Shown: piece after piece, positions 15,368-26,612 of the stretch
Layout of the letters: every line of letters begins with the position of its first letter
Position numbering within the stretch: position 1 is the first letter of the stretch
Source: Nocardia brasiliensis NBRC 14402
Lineage (GTDB): Bacteria > Actinomycetota > Actinomycetes > Mycobacteriales > Mycobacteriaceae
Length of the DNA stretch: 33,118 nucleotides
Assembly (NCBI RefSeq): GCF_000308475.2
Contig: NZ_BAFT02000069.1
Span: 1 to 33,118, forward strand
Direction of reading: 5' to 3'
Notes under the pieces: generated by a model
The model's input: the letters and a program-made list of their open reading frames with translations, nothing else
What the model was told of the DNA's origin: nothing
Databases searched by the model: none
Made by a program: the position numbers and the translations under genes

Positions 15368-16384
15368 GTGCGGTGGCAGAACCAGACCCTGGACGCCGAG
15401 GACGGCGCACTGCCCGGGCTCACCCGGGCAGGTCTGACCCGCACGGTGCAGACGCCCGAATTCGAGGGCATCACTTTTCACGAAGTGCTGTGCAAGAGCG
15501 CGCTGAACAGGCTGCCGGAAAGTTCGTCCATGCCGTTCCACTGGACGATCAATCCGATGCGCGGCTGCTCGCATGCCTGCCGCTATTGCTTCGCCCGCCC
15601 GACGCACGAATACCTGGATCTGGACGCGGGCCGCGACTTCGATTCCCAGATCGTGGTGAAGACGAATATCGCCGCGGTGTTGCGCAAAGAACTGCGCAGG
15701 CGGTCCTGGCATCAGGAACCGGTGGCGCTCGGCACCAATACCGATCCGTATCAGCGGGCCGAGGGCCGATACCGGTTGATGCCCGGCATCATTCGCGCGC
15801 TCGCCGAATCCGGCACGCCGTTCTCCATCCTCACCAAGGGCACCCTGCTGCGCCGGGATCTGCCATTACTCACGATGGCAGCCCGCCAAGTTCCGGTGAG
15901 TTTGGCAGTCTCCATCGCGATCCACGATCTGGACCTGCATCGCAGCCTGGAGACCGGCACGCCGTCGCCGAAGGCGCGCCTGGAACTCGTGCGCTCGCTC
16001 GCCGATGCGGGGTTCTCGGTGAATGTCCTGGTCGCGCCGGTCATTCCGTATCTCACCGACAGCAGGGCACACCTCGACGGACTGTTCGGGGAGATCGCCG
16101 CCGCGGGCGCGCACTCGGCCGTCGCCTTCCCGATGCACCTGCGCGGCAGTACCCGCGGCTGGTTCCTCGGCTGGCTCGCCGAACACCATCCCGCGCTGGT
16201 GCGCCGCTACCGCCAGCTCTACGGCCGGGGCGCCTACGTGACGCCGGAGTACTCGGCCTGGCTGCGCGAGCGCCTCGATCCGCTGCTCGAGCGACACGCC
16301 CTGAAGCCGGGAAAACCGGCCGAACCGGAGACACAACCGGAAAGTCCGCACGCGGCCGACCCGCAGCTGGCATTGTTCGCCTGA
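15368..16384 (+). CDS. Radical SAM protein, Rv2578c-like
   Basis: The 338-residue radical SAM protein binds a 4Fe-4S cluster through CSHACRYC (C67-X3-C71-X2-C74), followed by FARPTHEYLDLD. This is the spore-photoproduct-lyase-related group to which M. tuberculosis Rv2578c belongs. Other conserved stretches are ALGTNTDPYQRAEGRYRLMPG and ILTKGTLLRRDLPL. The reaction is unknown, although the group is often suspected of a role in nucleic acid repair or modification. The start GTG 15368 gives MRWQ, the N-terminus expected from relatives. There is no ribosome site, so a short or absent leader is likely. The SOS-box-like palindrome just upstream supports DNA-damage control. Confidence 0.92.
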   Translation: MRWQNQTLDAEDGALPGLTRAGLTRTVQTPEFEGITFHEVLCKSALNRLPESSSMPFHWTINPMRGCSHACRYCFARPTHEYLDLDAGRDFDSQIVVKTNIAAVLRKELRRRSWHQEPVALGTNTDPYQRAEGRYRLMPGIIRALAESGTPFSILTKGTLLRRDLPLLTMAARQVPVSLAVSIAIHDLDLHRSLETGTPSPKARLELVRSLADAGFSVNVLVAPVIPYLTDSRAHLDGLFGEIAAAGAHSAVAFPMHLRGSTRGWFLGWLAEHHPALVRRYRQLYGRGAYVTPEYSAWLRERLDPLLERHALKPGKPAEPETQPESPHAADPQLALFA

Positions 16385-16520
16385 CGCCTCGACCACCGGT
16401 TCCGTACCGAACCACACGAGATTCCGTGGTGAACCACACATATCGGGCGCACGCACCGCGCGGTGCGGAGTAGTTTGGCGAATGGCACCCCTCTCATCGA
16501 CGAGGAAGTGAAGCAGGCAC

Positions 16521-18538
<2,018 letters not shown>

Positions 18539-18542
<4 letters not shown>

Positions 18543-19618
18543 CCATCATGGAAACCTCGCTCGTCGGTACCGATCTGGGCCTGACGGGACTGTCCGGTGT
18601 ACCCGCCGCCGACGGCCCGCAGAAGGTCAAGGACTTCACCTCCGATCAGGAGGTGCGCTGGTGCCCCGGCTGCGGTGACTACGTGATCCTCGCGACCGTG
18701 CGCGGCTTCCTCGCCGAGCTCGGATTGCGCAGGGAGAACCTGATGTTCGTGTCGGGGATCGGCTGCTCCAGCCGCTTCCCGTACTACCTCGAGGCGTACG
18801 GCATCCACTCCATCCACGGCCGCGCGCCCGCCATCGCGACCGGGCTCGCGGTGACCAGGCCGGACCTGTCGGTGTGGGTGGTGACCGGGGACGGCGATGC
18901 GCTGTCCATCGGCGGCAACCATCTCATCCACGCGTTGCGCCGCAACGTGAACATGACGATCCTGCTGTTCAACAACCGGATCTACGGGCTCACCAAAGGG
19001 CAGTACTCCCCGACCTCCGAGGAAGGCAAGATCACCAAGTCCACGCCGATGGGCTCGGTGGACCACCCGTTCAACACACTGTCCGTCGCGCTCGGCGCCG
19101 AGGCCACCTTCGCCGCCCGTGCCCTCGACTCCGACCGGGCCGGGCTGACCGAGGTGCTGCGCGCCGCCGCCGAACATCGCGGCACGTCGTTCGTCGAAAT
19201 CCTGCAGGACTGCCCGATTTTCAACGACGGCTCGTTCGACGCGCTGCGCCGCGACAACGCCGCGAACCATCTGGTCCCGCTGCACCACGGACAGCCCATC
19301 CGGTTCGGCGCCGAGAACGAATTCGCGGTGATACAAAGCGGTTTCGGGCTGGAAGTCACCCGTGCCGACGCGGTCCCTGAAGCCGACATCATCGTCCACG
19401 ACGCCTACACCGACAACCCGGAATACGCCTACGCCCTCTCCCGCCTGTCCGACCAGTCCCTGGACCACGTCGTCACCGGCATCTTCCGCAGCGTGAGCCG
19501 ACCCACCTACGACGACGGCGTCCGCGCGCAAACCGCCACCGCCCGCGAACGCAAACCCCTCGACCAGAACTCCCTCCAGTCCTTGCTCACCGGCCCCGAA
19601 ACCTGGACCGTCAGCTAG
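18539..19618 (+). CDS. korB: 2-oxoglutarate:ferredoxin oxidoreductase, beta subunit
   Basis: The 359-residue KorB binds thiamine diphosphate (VTGDGDALSIGGNH, residues 115-128, with the GDG...N pattern). It has WCPGCGDY (41-48) with cysteines that with further ones hold the single 4Fe-4S cluster of this family. It forms the catalytic complex with KorA. The ATG at 18539-18541 overlaps the korA TGA by four bases, so translation is coupled; a second ATG at 18548 is possible. A strong hairpin 31 bases after the stop probably ends the operon. Confidence 0.95.
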
Positions 19619-19648
19619 GAGTTCGGCCCCGTTCCCGCACCCCTTCCC

Positions 19649-19694
19649 GTCTTCCCGCACCCGCTGTGGACGGCCACAGCGGGTGCGGGAAGAC
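19649..19694. terminator. Strong hairpin ending the korAB operon
   Basis: A 21-bp perfect stem (19649-19669 with 19674-19694) has the 4-base loop ACGG. There is no T-run, as is common in high-GC actinobacteria. It lies just past korB, whose convergent neighbour is mdh. The same sequence is also the best member of the GGTGCG repeat family, so it may be a repeat element used as a terminator. Confidence 0.8.
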
Positions 19695-20000
19695 AGGACG
19701 GGTGCGGGAAGCGTTCACGTCGGTCCCGTGTCCGGCGGCCCGGCGCATTCGTGCCTGGGCTTCGGGCCAGTTAGATATTCAGGCACCGCTCGCGCACCCG
19801 CTGCGGGCGGGCCCAACCGGTGCGGGAACACCGACCACGTGCGGCGCAACCGGCCCCATCGAACGCGCGGCGAGCCATGGGCCGGAACGGCTCGGGGTCG
19901 CCCCGCCGAGGCAAAAGTGAACTGCCGCACCCCCTCTGCGCTCCCGCACCCGCTGTGGACGGCCGCAACGGGTGCGAGAAGACAGAACTCGTGCGGGAAT
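19651..20000. repeat. Three copies of the GGTGCG repeat family in the korB-mdh gap
   Basis: Copies lie at about 19651-19711, 19791-19844 and 19940-20000. The first and third share CCCGCACCCGCTGTGGACGG, then CGGGTGCG, then AGAAGACAG or GGAAGACAG, and a trailing GTGCGGGAA. The middle copy is more diverged (CGCACCCGCTGCGGG, then CCGGTGCGGGAACA). Only the first keeps a perfect stem. No gene is supported in 19619-20078. Confidence 0.65.
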
Positions 20001-20078
20001 ACCGAATTGCGTTGCTCGCGTCCCGGTTCCGGGCGGGCGGGTGCACACAGCGGCGGCTGCGGGCACGCGCGGCAAATG

Positions 20079-21089
20079 CTAGGGGCGCTTGGCGAAACCG
20101 AGGTCGATGACGGCGTCGCGTTCCTGGGTGAGTTCGGCGACGGTGGCGTCGATGCGGGGGCGGGCGAAGTCGTCGATGTCCAGGTCCGGGACGATCGTGT
20201 ACTTTCCGTCGGCGCAGGTTACGGGGAACGAGCTGATCAGGCCCTCGGGGACGCCGTAGGAGCCGTCGGAGGGGACCGCCATGGAGACCCAGTCGCCGGC
20301 GGCGGTGCCGCGCACCCAATCGTGGATGTGGTCGAGGGCGGCGCTGGCCGCACTGGCGGCCGACGACGCGCCGCGCGCCTGGATGATCGCGGTGCCGCGC
20401 TGCTGCACGGTCGGGATGAAGTCGTCGGTCACCCAGGCGCGGTCGTCGATGCGATCGAGGGCGGGCTTGCCACCGATGGTCGCGTGCGCGATATCCGGGT
20501 ACTGGGTCGCGGAATGGTTGCCCCAGATCGCAACTCGCGCGATCTCGGCTGCGGGCGCGCCGGTCTTCTTCGCCAGTTGGGCGATGGCGCGATTGTGATC
20601 CAGGCGGGTCATCGCGGTGAAGCGTTCGGCGGGCACGTCGGGGGCGTTGCTCATGGCGATGAAGGCGTTGGTGTTGGCGGGATTGCCGACCACGAGCACC
20701 TTCACGTCGTCGGCGGCGCTGGCGTTGATCGCGGCGCCCTGCTCGGTGAAGATCGTGCCGTTGGCGGCGAGCAGATCCGACCGCTCCATGCCCGCCGTGC
20801 GCGGCCGCGCACCCACCAGCAGTGCGACATTCGCGCCCGAGAACCCCACCCACGGGTCGTCACTGATATCGATGGACTCCAGCAGCGGAAACGCCCCGTC
20901 CTCCAATTCCATCGCGACACCCTCCAGCGAAGAGACCGCCGCCGGAATCTCCAGCAGCCGCAGCCGCACCGGCGTATCCGCGCCGAGCATCGCCCCGGAG
21001 GCGATCCGGAACAACAACCCGTACGCGATCTGCCCCGCCCCGCCGGTCACGGCAACGGTCACGGGCGCATTCCGAACCACGCTGTTCAC
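20079..21089 (-). CDS. mdh: Malate dehydrogenase
   Basis: The cytosolic NAD-dependent enzyme (336 residues) interconverts malate and oxaloacetate in the TCA cycle. The Rossmann motif is VAVTGGAGQIAYGL. Catalytic regions include VVGNPANTNAFIAMSNAPD, TRLDHNRA and the active-site histidine in IWGNHSATQYPD, and it has the family signature SSAASAASAALDHIHDW. Two GTG codons are adjacent (21092 and 21089). AAGGAG (21101-21096) is 3 bases from the first and 6 from the second, so I chose 21089. It converges with korAB, another 2-oxoacid enzyme of the same pathway. Confidence 0.95.
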   Translation of the reverse strand: MNSVVRNAPVTVAVTGGAGQIAYGLLFRIASGAMLGADTPVRLRLLEIPAAVSSLEGVAMELEDGAFPLLESIDISDDPWVGFSGANVALLVGARPRTAGMERSDLLAANGTIFTEQGAAINASAADDVKVLVVGNPANTNAFIAMSNAPDVPAERFTAMTRLDHNRAIAQLAKKTGAPAAEIARVAIWGNHSATQYPDIAHATIGGKPALDRIDDRAWVTDDFIPTVQQRGTAIIQARGASSAASAASAALDHIHDWVRGTAAGDWVSMAVPSDGSYGVPEGLISSFPVTCADGKYTIVPDLDIDDFARPRIDATVAELTQERDAVIDLGFAKRP

Positions 21090-21092
21090 CAC

Positions 21093-21652
21093 TATCTCCT
21101 TGCACTAGGCCGACTCTCGCTCTCACCCTATCGACCCTCACTCCCCCCGAAACCACGCGGTGAGCAACCCAACAGTCACCCCACCACCCCACCCCCACCA
21201 CGCCCGAATTCGACCCCGCATCCGACAAAGCCCCCCACTCACACGCCCTACAACACAACTGACATTGGCGAACAGCAATTCGAGTTGTGCCCGGACTACC
21301 GGCGCGACCAGATGGTCCACCGGCACTGGGACGCCCCCCGACAGTGGTGGCCATCCCACACGACACCGTCTGCACAGCCCCGCACAACCGAGCGCCCGCG
21401 CGGTGCTCTGCCGCATGGCCCCAACCTCGGGCAAGAATTCGCCCGTGCCACCCGTCCGGCCCGGCCGAACAGCCTGTCGCCCTGCGTAACCTGCCACTGC
21501 ACGCCGCTGGACGGCTGCATCCCGCTGCGTTTGCCGGTGAACCCGCGCGAACCGACGCCGTGCAGTGCCGCATCATTCGGCAACCGAGGCCGCGGCTCCG
21601 CCCATGGGTCACGCACAGGCTGGGCGAGCTATCGCCTGAACGCTGGGCGGGT
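21093..21652. other. Gene-free region upstream of mdh
   Basis: About 560 bases with low apparent coding potential in all frames. The plus strand has a cytosine/adenine-rich stretch (21120-21260) full of CACC strings. Short arms ACTGCACG and CGTGCAGT occur near 21500 and 21565. I see no terminator with clear structure and no RNA gene. Confidence 0.45.
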
Positions 21653-22300
21653 TCAGATCAGGGCGGCTACTTCGCGGTCGGTGAGGACTATCGGGGAGAC
21701 GAAGTCTTTGGTGCGGGCCATTTGGACGGCGCGGTAGAGGGGGCGTTCGGCGAGGTGGGCGTCGCGGGCTTCGGCGCGTAGTTGGTGGACGAGCATGGTG
21801 GACACCGAGACGGCGGCGGCGAGCTGGCTGGTGGCGAGGGCGTCGGCGAGGCGGCGCAGGCCGAGCAGATGCATTTCGCGCCCGCCGCCCGCGTCGGTGT
21901 ACATGGCCAGCGGAATGATCTGGGAGAACTCCCCCGCGGTCACGCGCAGCACGATCCGGCTGAGCCGCGCCGGAAAGATCAGCACCTCGACACCGGTCGC
22001 CGCGGACACCTCGACCCGCCGTTCCCCGAACACCCGACGGGCATGGATCGTGGTCCCCGCCAACCACATTCGCCGACGCCGCAGCGCCACCGCGTAGGCG
22101 ACGGTCGGCGCGCCGACGACCACCCCGATGAGCACCGCGACCGGCCAAGTGACGACGGTCGCCGCCAGCAGCGCGGTCCCGATCCCGATCCCCGCCGCGG
22201 CCAAGGCCAGCCTGCGCAGCATCGGCGCGTACATCTCGGGTGCGACGAGATCCAGCCCCACCGGCGGATCCGTCTGCTGCTCACCAGAATTCGCCTGCAC
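21653..22300 (-). CDS. Two-TM membrane protein of unknown function
   Basis: The 215-residue protein has a short acidic N-terminus, two membrane helices (about residues 30-74, LALAAAGIGIGTALLAATVV and VAVLIGVVVGAPTVAYAVAL), and a cytoplasmic domain of about 140 residues beginning RRRRMWLAGTTIHARRVFG. The strand pattern after the helices resembles a PH-like fold, but I cannot name a family. It ends with DFVSPIVLTDREVAALI. GTG 22300 has GGAGAGGG about 9 bases upstream. It reads in the same direction as hisS but is separated from it by 394 bases and a hairpin. Confidence 0.72.
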   Translation of the reverse strand: MQANSGEQQTDPPVGLDLVAPEMYAPMLRRLALAAAGIGIGTALLAATVVTWPVAVLIGVVVGAPTVAYAVALRRRRMWLAGTTIHARRVFGERRVEVSAATGVEVLIFPARLSRIVLRVTAGEFSQIIPLAMYTDAGGGREMHLLGLRRLADALATSQLAAAVSVSTMLVHQLRAEARDAHLAERPLYRAVQMARTKDFVSPIVLTDREVAALI

Positions 22301-22694
22301 TCGCCCAACCCTCTCCGTGACACCGGCGCCACGTCACGCGCGCTGTCACGTTACTCCAGCCCCTTGGTCGGCGTAGCCCGTTCGAACAGGCCAAGCGCCC
22401 CGCACCCGGTCACACCCCGCCGCACCTCCGCAAACCTGCACCACTTCCAGCAACACCACGCGCACGGCGGGCTGTCCTGCGAGTGGCACCACAACGCCGC
22501 GTCACCCACCTTGTCCGCCCGGCCTCACCCGAGCACAAATCGCCCCCTGCTTCGCGCACCCGTCTCGCGCAGACGCACCACTTCTAGGGCTTTACAGCAA
22601 CCCAGAACCATTGCGAATCCCTAGAAGTGGTGCGAATGCCGCTCCGGACGGCCTGCCGGTCGGATACCGGCTCGGCGAGCGGCGGCCGACCGTC
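22301..22694. other. Intergenic region downstream of hisS
   Basis: No gene is supported. The plus strand is rich in GCACC strings (for example CGCACCCGG, GCACCTCC, GCACCACTTCC). It contains the 16-bp inverted repeat at 22574-22634. The promoter of the two-TM protein should lie at 22301-22380. Confidence 0.5.
22574..22634. terminator. 16-bp inverted repeat after hisS, probable terminator
   Basis: CGCACCACTTCTAGGG (22574-22589) and its exact complement (22619-22634) flank a 29-base loop. It begins 60 bases past the hisS stop on the minus strand. No T-run. The total span is 61 bases, the same as the hairpin family at 296, 494 and 10734, but the centre is unrelated. Confidence 0.6.
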
Positions 22695-23969
22695 TTACCC
22701 GTCGCTGAGCGCTGCCTGCAGCGTGGTGACCGCTTCGTCCAGGGGGATCTGCCGCTGGTCTCCGGTGGCCATGTCTTTCAGGCCGATGGTGCTTTCGGCG
22801 AGGTCGCGGTCGCCGAGGACGAGGGTGTAGCGGGCACCGGAGCGGTCTGCCGCCTTCATCGCGCCTTTGACGCCGCGGCCGCCGTAGGCGAGGTCGACGC
22901 TGATGCCGGCCGCGCGCAATTGGGCGGCGAGGACGACGAGGCGCTGCTGGGCGGCGTCGCCGAGGGGAACGCCGAACACCTGGCAGCGGGCGGGGTCGCC
23001 GGCCGTCTTGCCTTCGGCTTGCAGGGCGAGCACCGTGCGGTCGACGCCGAGCCCGAATCCGATGCCGGACAACGGTTGTCCGCCGAGTTGCGCCATCAGT
23101 CCGTCGTAGCGTCCGCCGCCGCCGATGCCCGACTGCGCGCCCAGTCCGTCGTGCACGAACTCGAAGGTGGTCTTGGTGTAGTAGTCGAGCCCGCGCACCA
23201 TCCGCGGGTTCACCACGTACGGCACGCCGAGCGCGTCGAGGTGGCCGAGGACCTGTTCGAAGTGGGTCTTGGCGGATTCGGAGAGGTGATCGATCATCAG
23301 CGGCGCGTCGGCGGTCATCGCGCGCACCTCGGGCCGCTTGTCGTCGAGCACGCGCAGCGGGTTGAGTTGCGCCCGGCGCTTGGTCTCCTCGTCGAGTGGC
23401 AGCCCGAACAGGAACTCCTGCAACAGTTCCCGGTACTGCGGACGGCAGGTGTCGTCGCCGAGCGAGGTGAGCTCCAGCCGGAAACCGTCCAGTCCGAGCC
23501 CGCGGAAGCCGGCGTCGGCGATGGCGATCACCTCGGCGTCCAGCGCGGGATCGTCGACCCCGATCGCCTCGATCCCGACCTGCTGCAACTGCCGGTACCG
23601 ACCGGCCTGGGGCCGCTCGTACCGGAAGAACGGGCCGTTGTAGACCAGTTTCACCGGCAGCTGCCCGCGATCGAGCCCGTGCTCGATGACCGCGCGCATC
23701 ACGCCGGCGGTTCCTTCGGGACGCAACGTCACGCTGCGGTCGCCGCGGTCCGGGAAGGTGTACATCTCTTTGCTGACCACGTCGGTCGATTCGCCGACCC
23801 CGCGGGCGAACAGTCCGGTGTCCTCGAAGACCGGCAGCTCGATATGTCCGTACCCGGCCAGTCGGGCGGCGCGGATCAGGCCGTCGCGCACCGCGACGAA
23901 CTCGGCCGAGCCGGGCGGGACATAGTCCGGAACCCCCTTCGGGGCGGAGAAGCTGCTGGTCTTGGTCAC
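22695..23969 (-). CDS. hisS: Histidyl-tRNA synthetase
   Basis: The 424-residue class II synthetase attaches histidine to tRNA-His. It has the N-terminal KGVPDYVPPGS, motif 2 (YNGPFFRYERPQAGRYRQ), the two histidine-specific motifs (GLDYYTKTTFEF and GGGGRYDGL), motif 3 (GIGFGLGVDRTVLAL) and the C-terminal anticodon-binding domain. The length is normal. GTG 23969, giving (M)TKTSSFSAPKG, fits relatives. Its ribosome site is weak (GGTGG). It is divergent from the cyclophilin gene, as I recall for hisS and ppiB in M. tuberculosis. Confidence 0.97.
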   Translation of the reverse strand: MTKTSSFSAPKGVPDYVPPGSAEFVAVRDGLIRAARLAGYGHIELPVFEDTGLFARGVGESTDVVSKEMYTFPDRGDRSVTLRPEGTAGVMRAVIEHGLDRGQLPVKLVYNGPFFRYERPQAGRYRQLQQVGIEAIGVDDPALDAEVIAIADAGFRGLGLDGFRLELTSLGDDTCRPQYRELLQEFLFGLPLDEETKRRAQLNPLRVLDDKRPEVRAMTADAPLMIDHLSESAKTHFEQVLGHLDALGVPYVVNPRMVRGLDYYTKTTFEFVHDGLGAQSGIGGGGRYDGLMAQLGGQPLSGIGFGLGVDRTVLALQAEGKTAGDPARCQVFGVPLGDAAQQRLVVLAAQLRAAGISVDLAYGGRGVKGAMKAADRSGARYTLVLGDRDLAESTIGLKDMATGDQRQIPLDEAVTTLQAALSDG

Positions 23970-24186
23970 GATGGTCCAGTTTCCACCACCACGCCCCCTC
24001 GAGTCCAACCGGTTATCGGCAGCGAGCCTCGCCCGATCTGCGGATATCCCCAGTCATCCCCCGGCGAGCACGGATTTTGGCCGGTCGCGGGTGTGAGGCG
24101 CACCGCTCTCAGGAAGTGTCGAGCAGTCTCAGGAATAAATGGCAGACTCTAGGGCCGTAACAACCGGACACGGGAGGAACGTGGTA

Positions 24187-25062
<876 letters not shown>

Positions 25063-25077
25063 GATCTTCGACACACG

Positions 25078-25113
25078 TTCGGGCCCGGGCCGTTCATCGG
25101 CGCCGGGCCCGAA
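25078..25113 (+). terminator. Terminator hairpin after the cyclophilin gene
   Basis: Arms TTCGGGCCCGG (25078-25088) and CCGGGCCCGAA (25103-25113) flank a 14-base loop, starting 15 bases after the stop codon. It is a GC-rich stem without a T-run. Confidence 0.75.
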
Positions 25114-25133
25114 ACGCGTCTACCTGTTCTTAG

Positions 25134-25166
25134 GTGTACCTAAACGTACGGTAAGGGTGGCCTTAC
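25134..25166. promoter_or_regulatory. Two adjacent palindromes, possible metal-regulator sites
   Basis: TTAGGTGTACCTAA (25134-25147) and GTAAGGGTGGCCTTAC (25151-25166) are both palindromic. Their arms (TTAGGT/ACCTAA and GTAAGG/CCTTAC) resemble pieces of IdeR/DtxR iron boxes, but the spacing is wrong for a standard 19-bp box. The regulator and target are uncertain. Confidence 0.4.
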
Positions 25167-25435
25167 GCCGGTAAACGTCCGGCGAGTTCCCGGGCCTGTC
25201 GGAATTGTGCGATATATGCTGATAAGCGGCACAGCCGTACGGTTGCGTCGCGGCTTTCTCGGGTAATCTCGAAACACGGAGTTCCCGTAGCGTAGTAGTC
25301 CCTCAACTGGGTAACCCCCGCCCCAGGGAATGCCACGACACGAGCCCTCCCGGTGTCGAAGTTTGCAGCCGGGGCGTCGTCCGACGGACTACAGTTCGCG
25401 TGGCGGTGTCCGAGACGAAGCACCACAACATCCAT
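25163..25435 (-). CDS. Possible small protein, uncertain
   Basis: A 90-residue frame from an ATG at 25435 (MDVVVLRLGHRHANC...) ends in a helical stretch SAYIAQFRQARELAGRLPA. Third-position GC is clearly lower than in neighbouring genes, there is no ribosome site, and no domain is recognised. An AGTGATCACT palindrome abuts the start. It may be a foreign gene arriving with the secretion module, or chance. If it is not a gene, 25114-25464 is a long, less GC-rich intergenic region containing only the palindromes. Confidence 0.33.
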   Translation of the reverse strand: MDVVVLRLGHRHANCSPSDDAPAANFDTGRARVVAFPGAGVTQLRDYYATGTPCFEITRESRDATVRLCRLSAYIAQFRQARELAGRLPA

Positions 25436-25464
25436 AGTGATCACTGCAGCATCGGGGAGCAGCC

Positions 25465-26013
25465 ATGTCCGAGGAACTGGACGACATCGGCCGCGAGACA
25501 GCGGCCATGATGAGGACAATGTTGCAGCTTGCGACCCTGGTCGCGCTGCGGACCCGCGAGCGTGGTCAAAAAGAAGCCGAAGCGCGCGTGAAGGTCACCG
25601 AGGCCCGCATGAAAGAGGCCCGGGAGATGCAGGTCCGCGAGGCCCGGGATTCCAAAGCGAAGGATCCGCGCAACACCGAGCTCGCTCGGATGATCGAGCG
25701 CCCGATCCCGGAACGTGGTGTGTCGCTGGAGAAGGATCGTTTCTCCGCGCAGGCCGAAGCCACCCGAATGGCTGCCACCGCCGCCGCCCACGCGAAGCCG
25801 GTGCTGCAGTACGACTCCCCCGAACGCCGCATGGCGATCGCCGCGCACCTCGCCAAGATGGGTGTCGCGCCGGAGCTGGCCGCCGTTCGGATGTTGATCG
25901 AAGTAGGCCAAGCGCAACCGCCGATCGAGGCGGTCCGCACCCGCCCCGAGGAAGCGCCCGCGGTCACCCGGGCCAGGGAACAGGAATCCCGCGGCCTGGA
26001 ACGCACCCGCTGA
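25465..26013 (+). CDS. Highly charged coiled-coil protein of unknown function
   Basis: The 182-residue protein is soluble and rich in Arg, Glu, Ala and Met. A long helical region (about residues 25-75, with RTRERGQKEAEARVKVTEAR) is probably a coiled coil. A second helical part contains SPERRMAIAAHLAKMGVAPE. There are no cysteines. ATG 25465 follows GGGGAG at about 6 bases. It reads divergently from the transfer-like cluster's direction and ends at a strong shared terminator facing the DUF4913 gene. It could be an accessory DNA-binding or regulatory protein of the module, inferred from position only. Confidence 0.75.
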   Translation: MSEELDDIGRETAAMMRTMLQLATLVALRTRERGQKEAEARVKVTEARMKEAREMQVREARDSKAKDPRNTELARMIERPIPERGVSLEKDRFSAQAEATRMAATAAAHAKPVLQYDSPERRMAIAAHLAKMGVAPELAAVRMLIEVGQAQPPIEAVRTRPEEAPAVTRAREQESRGLERTR

Positions 26014-26014
26014 A

Positions 26015-26059
26015 ACCAAAAGCAAACGCCCGCTTGATAAGCGGGCGTTTGCTTTTGGT
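26015..26059. terminator. Strong bidirectional terminator
   Basis: A perfect 21-bp stem (26015-26035 with 26039-26059) has the 3-base loop GAT. The arm begins ACCAAAAGCAAACGCCCGC and so ends in GCTTTT on each strand, a classical intrinsic terminator usable in both directions. It lies between the convergent coiled-coil gene and the DUF4913 gene. Confidence 0.93.
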
Positions 26060-26074
26060 ACACGAACGGCTCGG

Positions 26075-26461
26075 CTACATCCGGAAGTCGCCGATGGTGG
26101 GATCGCCGAACATCCCGTGTTGCGGCGACTTCAACGGCAGCGGACTGAGCATGTCCTTGTGCCCGTTGCGCACGCTGCAGTACTTGAACGGGCCCTTGGG
26201 ATCGAACAGCTTGGCCATGTGCGGGTCGGCGTGGTCGAGGAACCAGACGCTCAAACCCGTTGCGCCGTCGAGCCGGAAGTGCTCCCAGGCGCGCCACATC
26301 GCGTCCAGGCGGGCCACCGCCTCCGCGTGCTGCCACCACTCCGGGCACCACACGGTGTCGCTGAGATCGGTCACCTGTCGCCGGTACACCAGGCTCAGAT
26401 AGTTCTCCACGAACTCGACGACGCTCGCGTAGATCATGGGTTGCTGCTGCTGCTCCGTCAC
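26075..26461 (-). CDS. DUF4913 family protein
   Basis: The 128-residue protein matches the DUF4913 pattern: VWCPEWWQHAEAVARLDAMW, RAWEHFRLDGATGLSVWF, DHADPHMAKLFDPKGPF. This family is found in actinobacterial plasmids and integrative elements next to transfer genes, and its function is unknown. It begins with a GTG at 26461 whose codons (GTGACGGAGCAG) lie at the very end of the 77-bp tandem repeat. It is the last gene of the transfer-like cluster and stops before the strong terminator at 26015-26059. Confidence 0.85.
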   Translation of the reverse strand: MTEQQQQPMIYASVVEFVENYLSLVYRRQVTDLSDTVWCPEWWQHAEAVARLDAMWRAWEHFRLDGATGLSVWFLDHADPHMAKLFDPKGPFKYCSVRNGHKDMLSPLPLKSPQHGMFGDPTIGDFRM

Positions 26462-26612
26462 GACTCCACCTCGCTACCGCTCGGCTCCGTCACGACGACG
26501 CGTGCTGCGCCCAAGGCTCGCTCGCTCCGCTCCCTCACGACTCCACCTCGCTACCGCTCGGCTCCGTCGCGACGACGCGTGCTGCGCCCAAGGCTCGCTC
26601 GCTGCGCTGCCT
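26459..26612. repeat. 77-bp tandem duplication between the coupling-protein and DUF4913 genes
   Basis: Copy 1 is 26459-26535 and copy 2 is 26536-26612, with three mismatches. Each contains CCACCTCGCTACCGCTCGGC and CAAGGCTCGCTCGCT. Copy 2 ends at the first base of the VirD4-like stop codon (26612-26614), and the first three bases of copy 1 are the GTG start of the DUF4913 gene, so the duplication exactly fills the space. The unit is not a multiple of three. Confidence 0.9.

Noticed and set aside
19683..21737. Plus-strand frame of 684 codons across the mdh region
   Set aside because: It crosses the intergenic repeats and the antisense of mdh and contains no recognisable domain.
25134..25147. 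Canonical IdeR/DtxR iron box
   Set aside because: The TTAGGT and ACCTAA arms are separated by 2 bases rather than the 7 of the 19-bp box, so I report it only as an unexplained palindrome.
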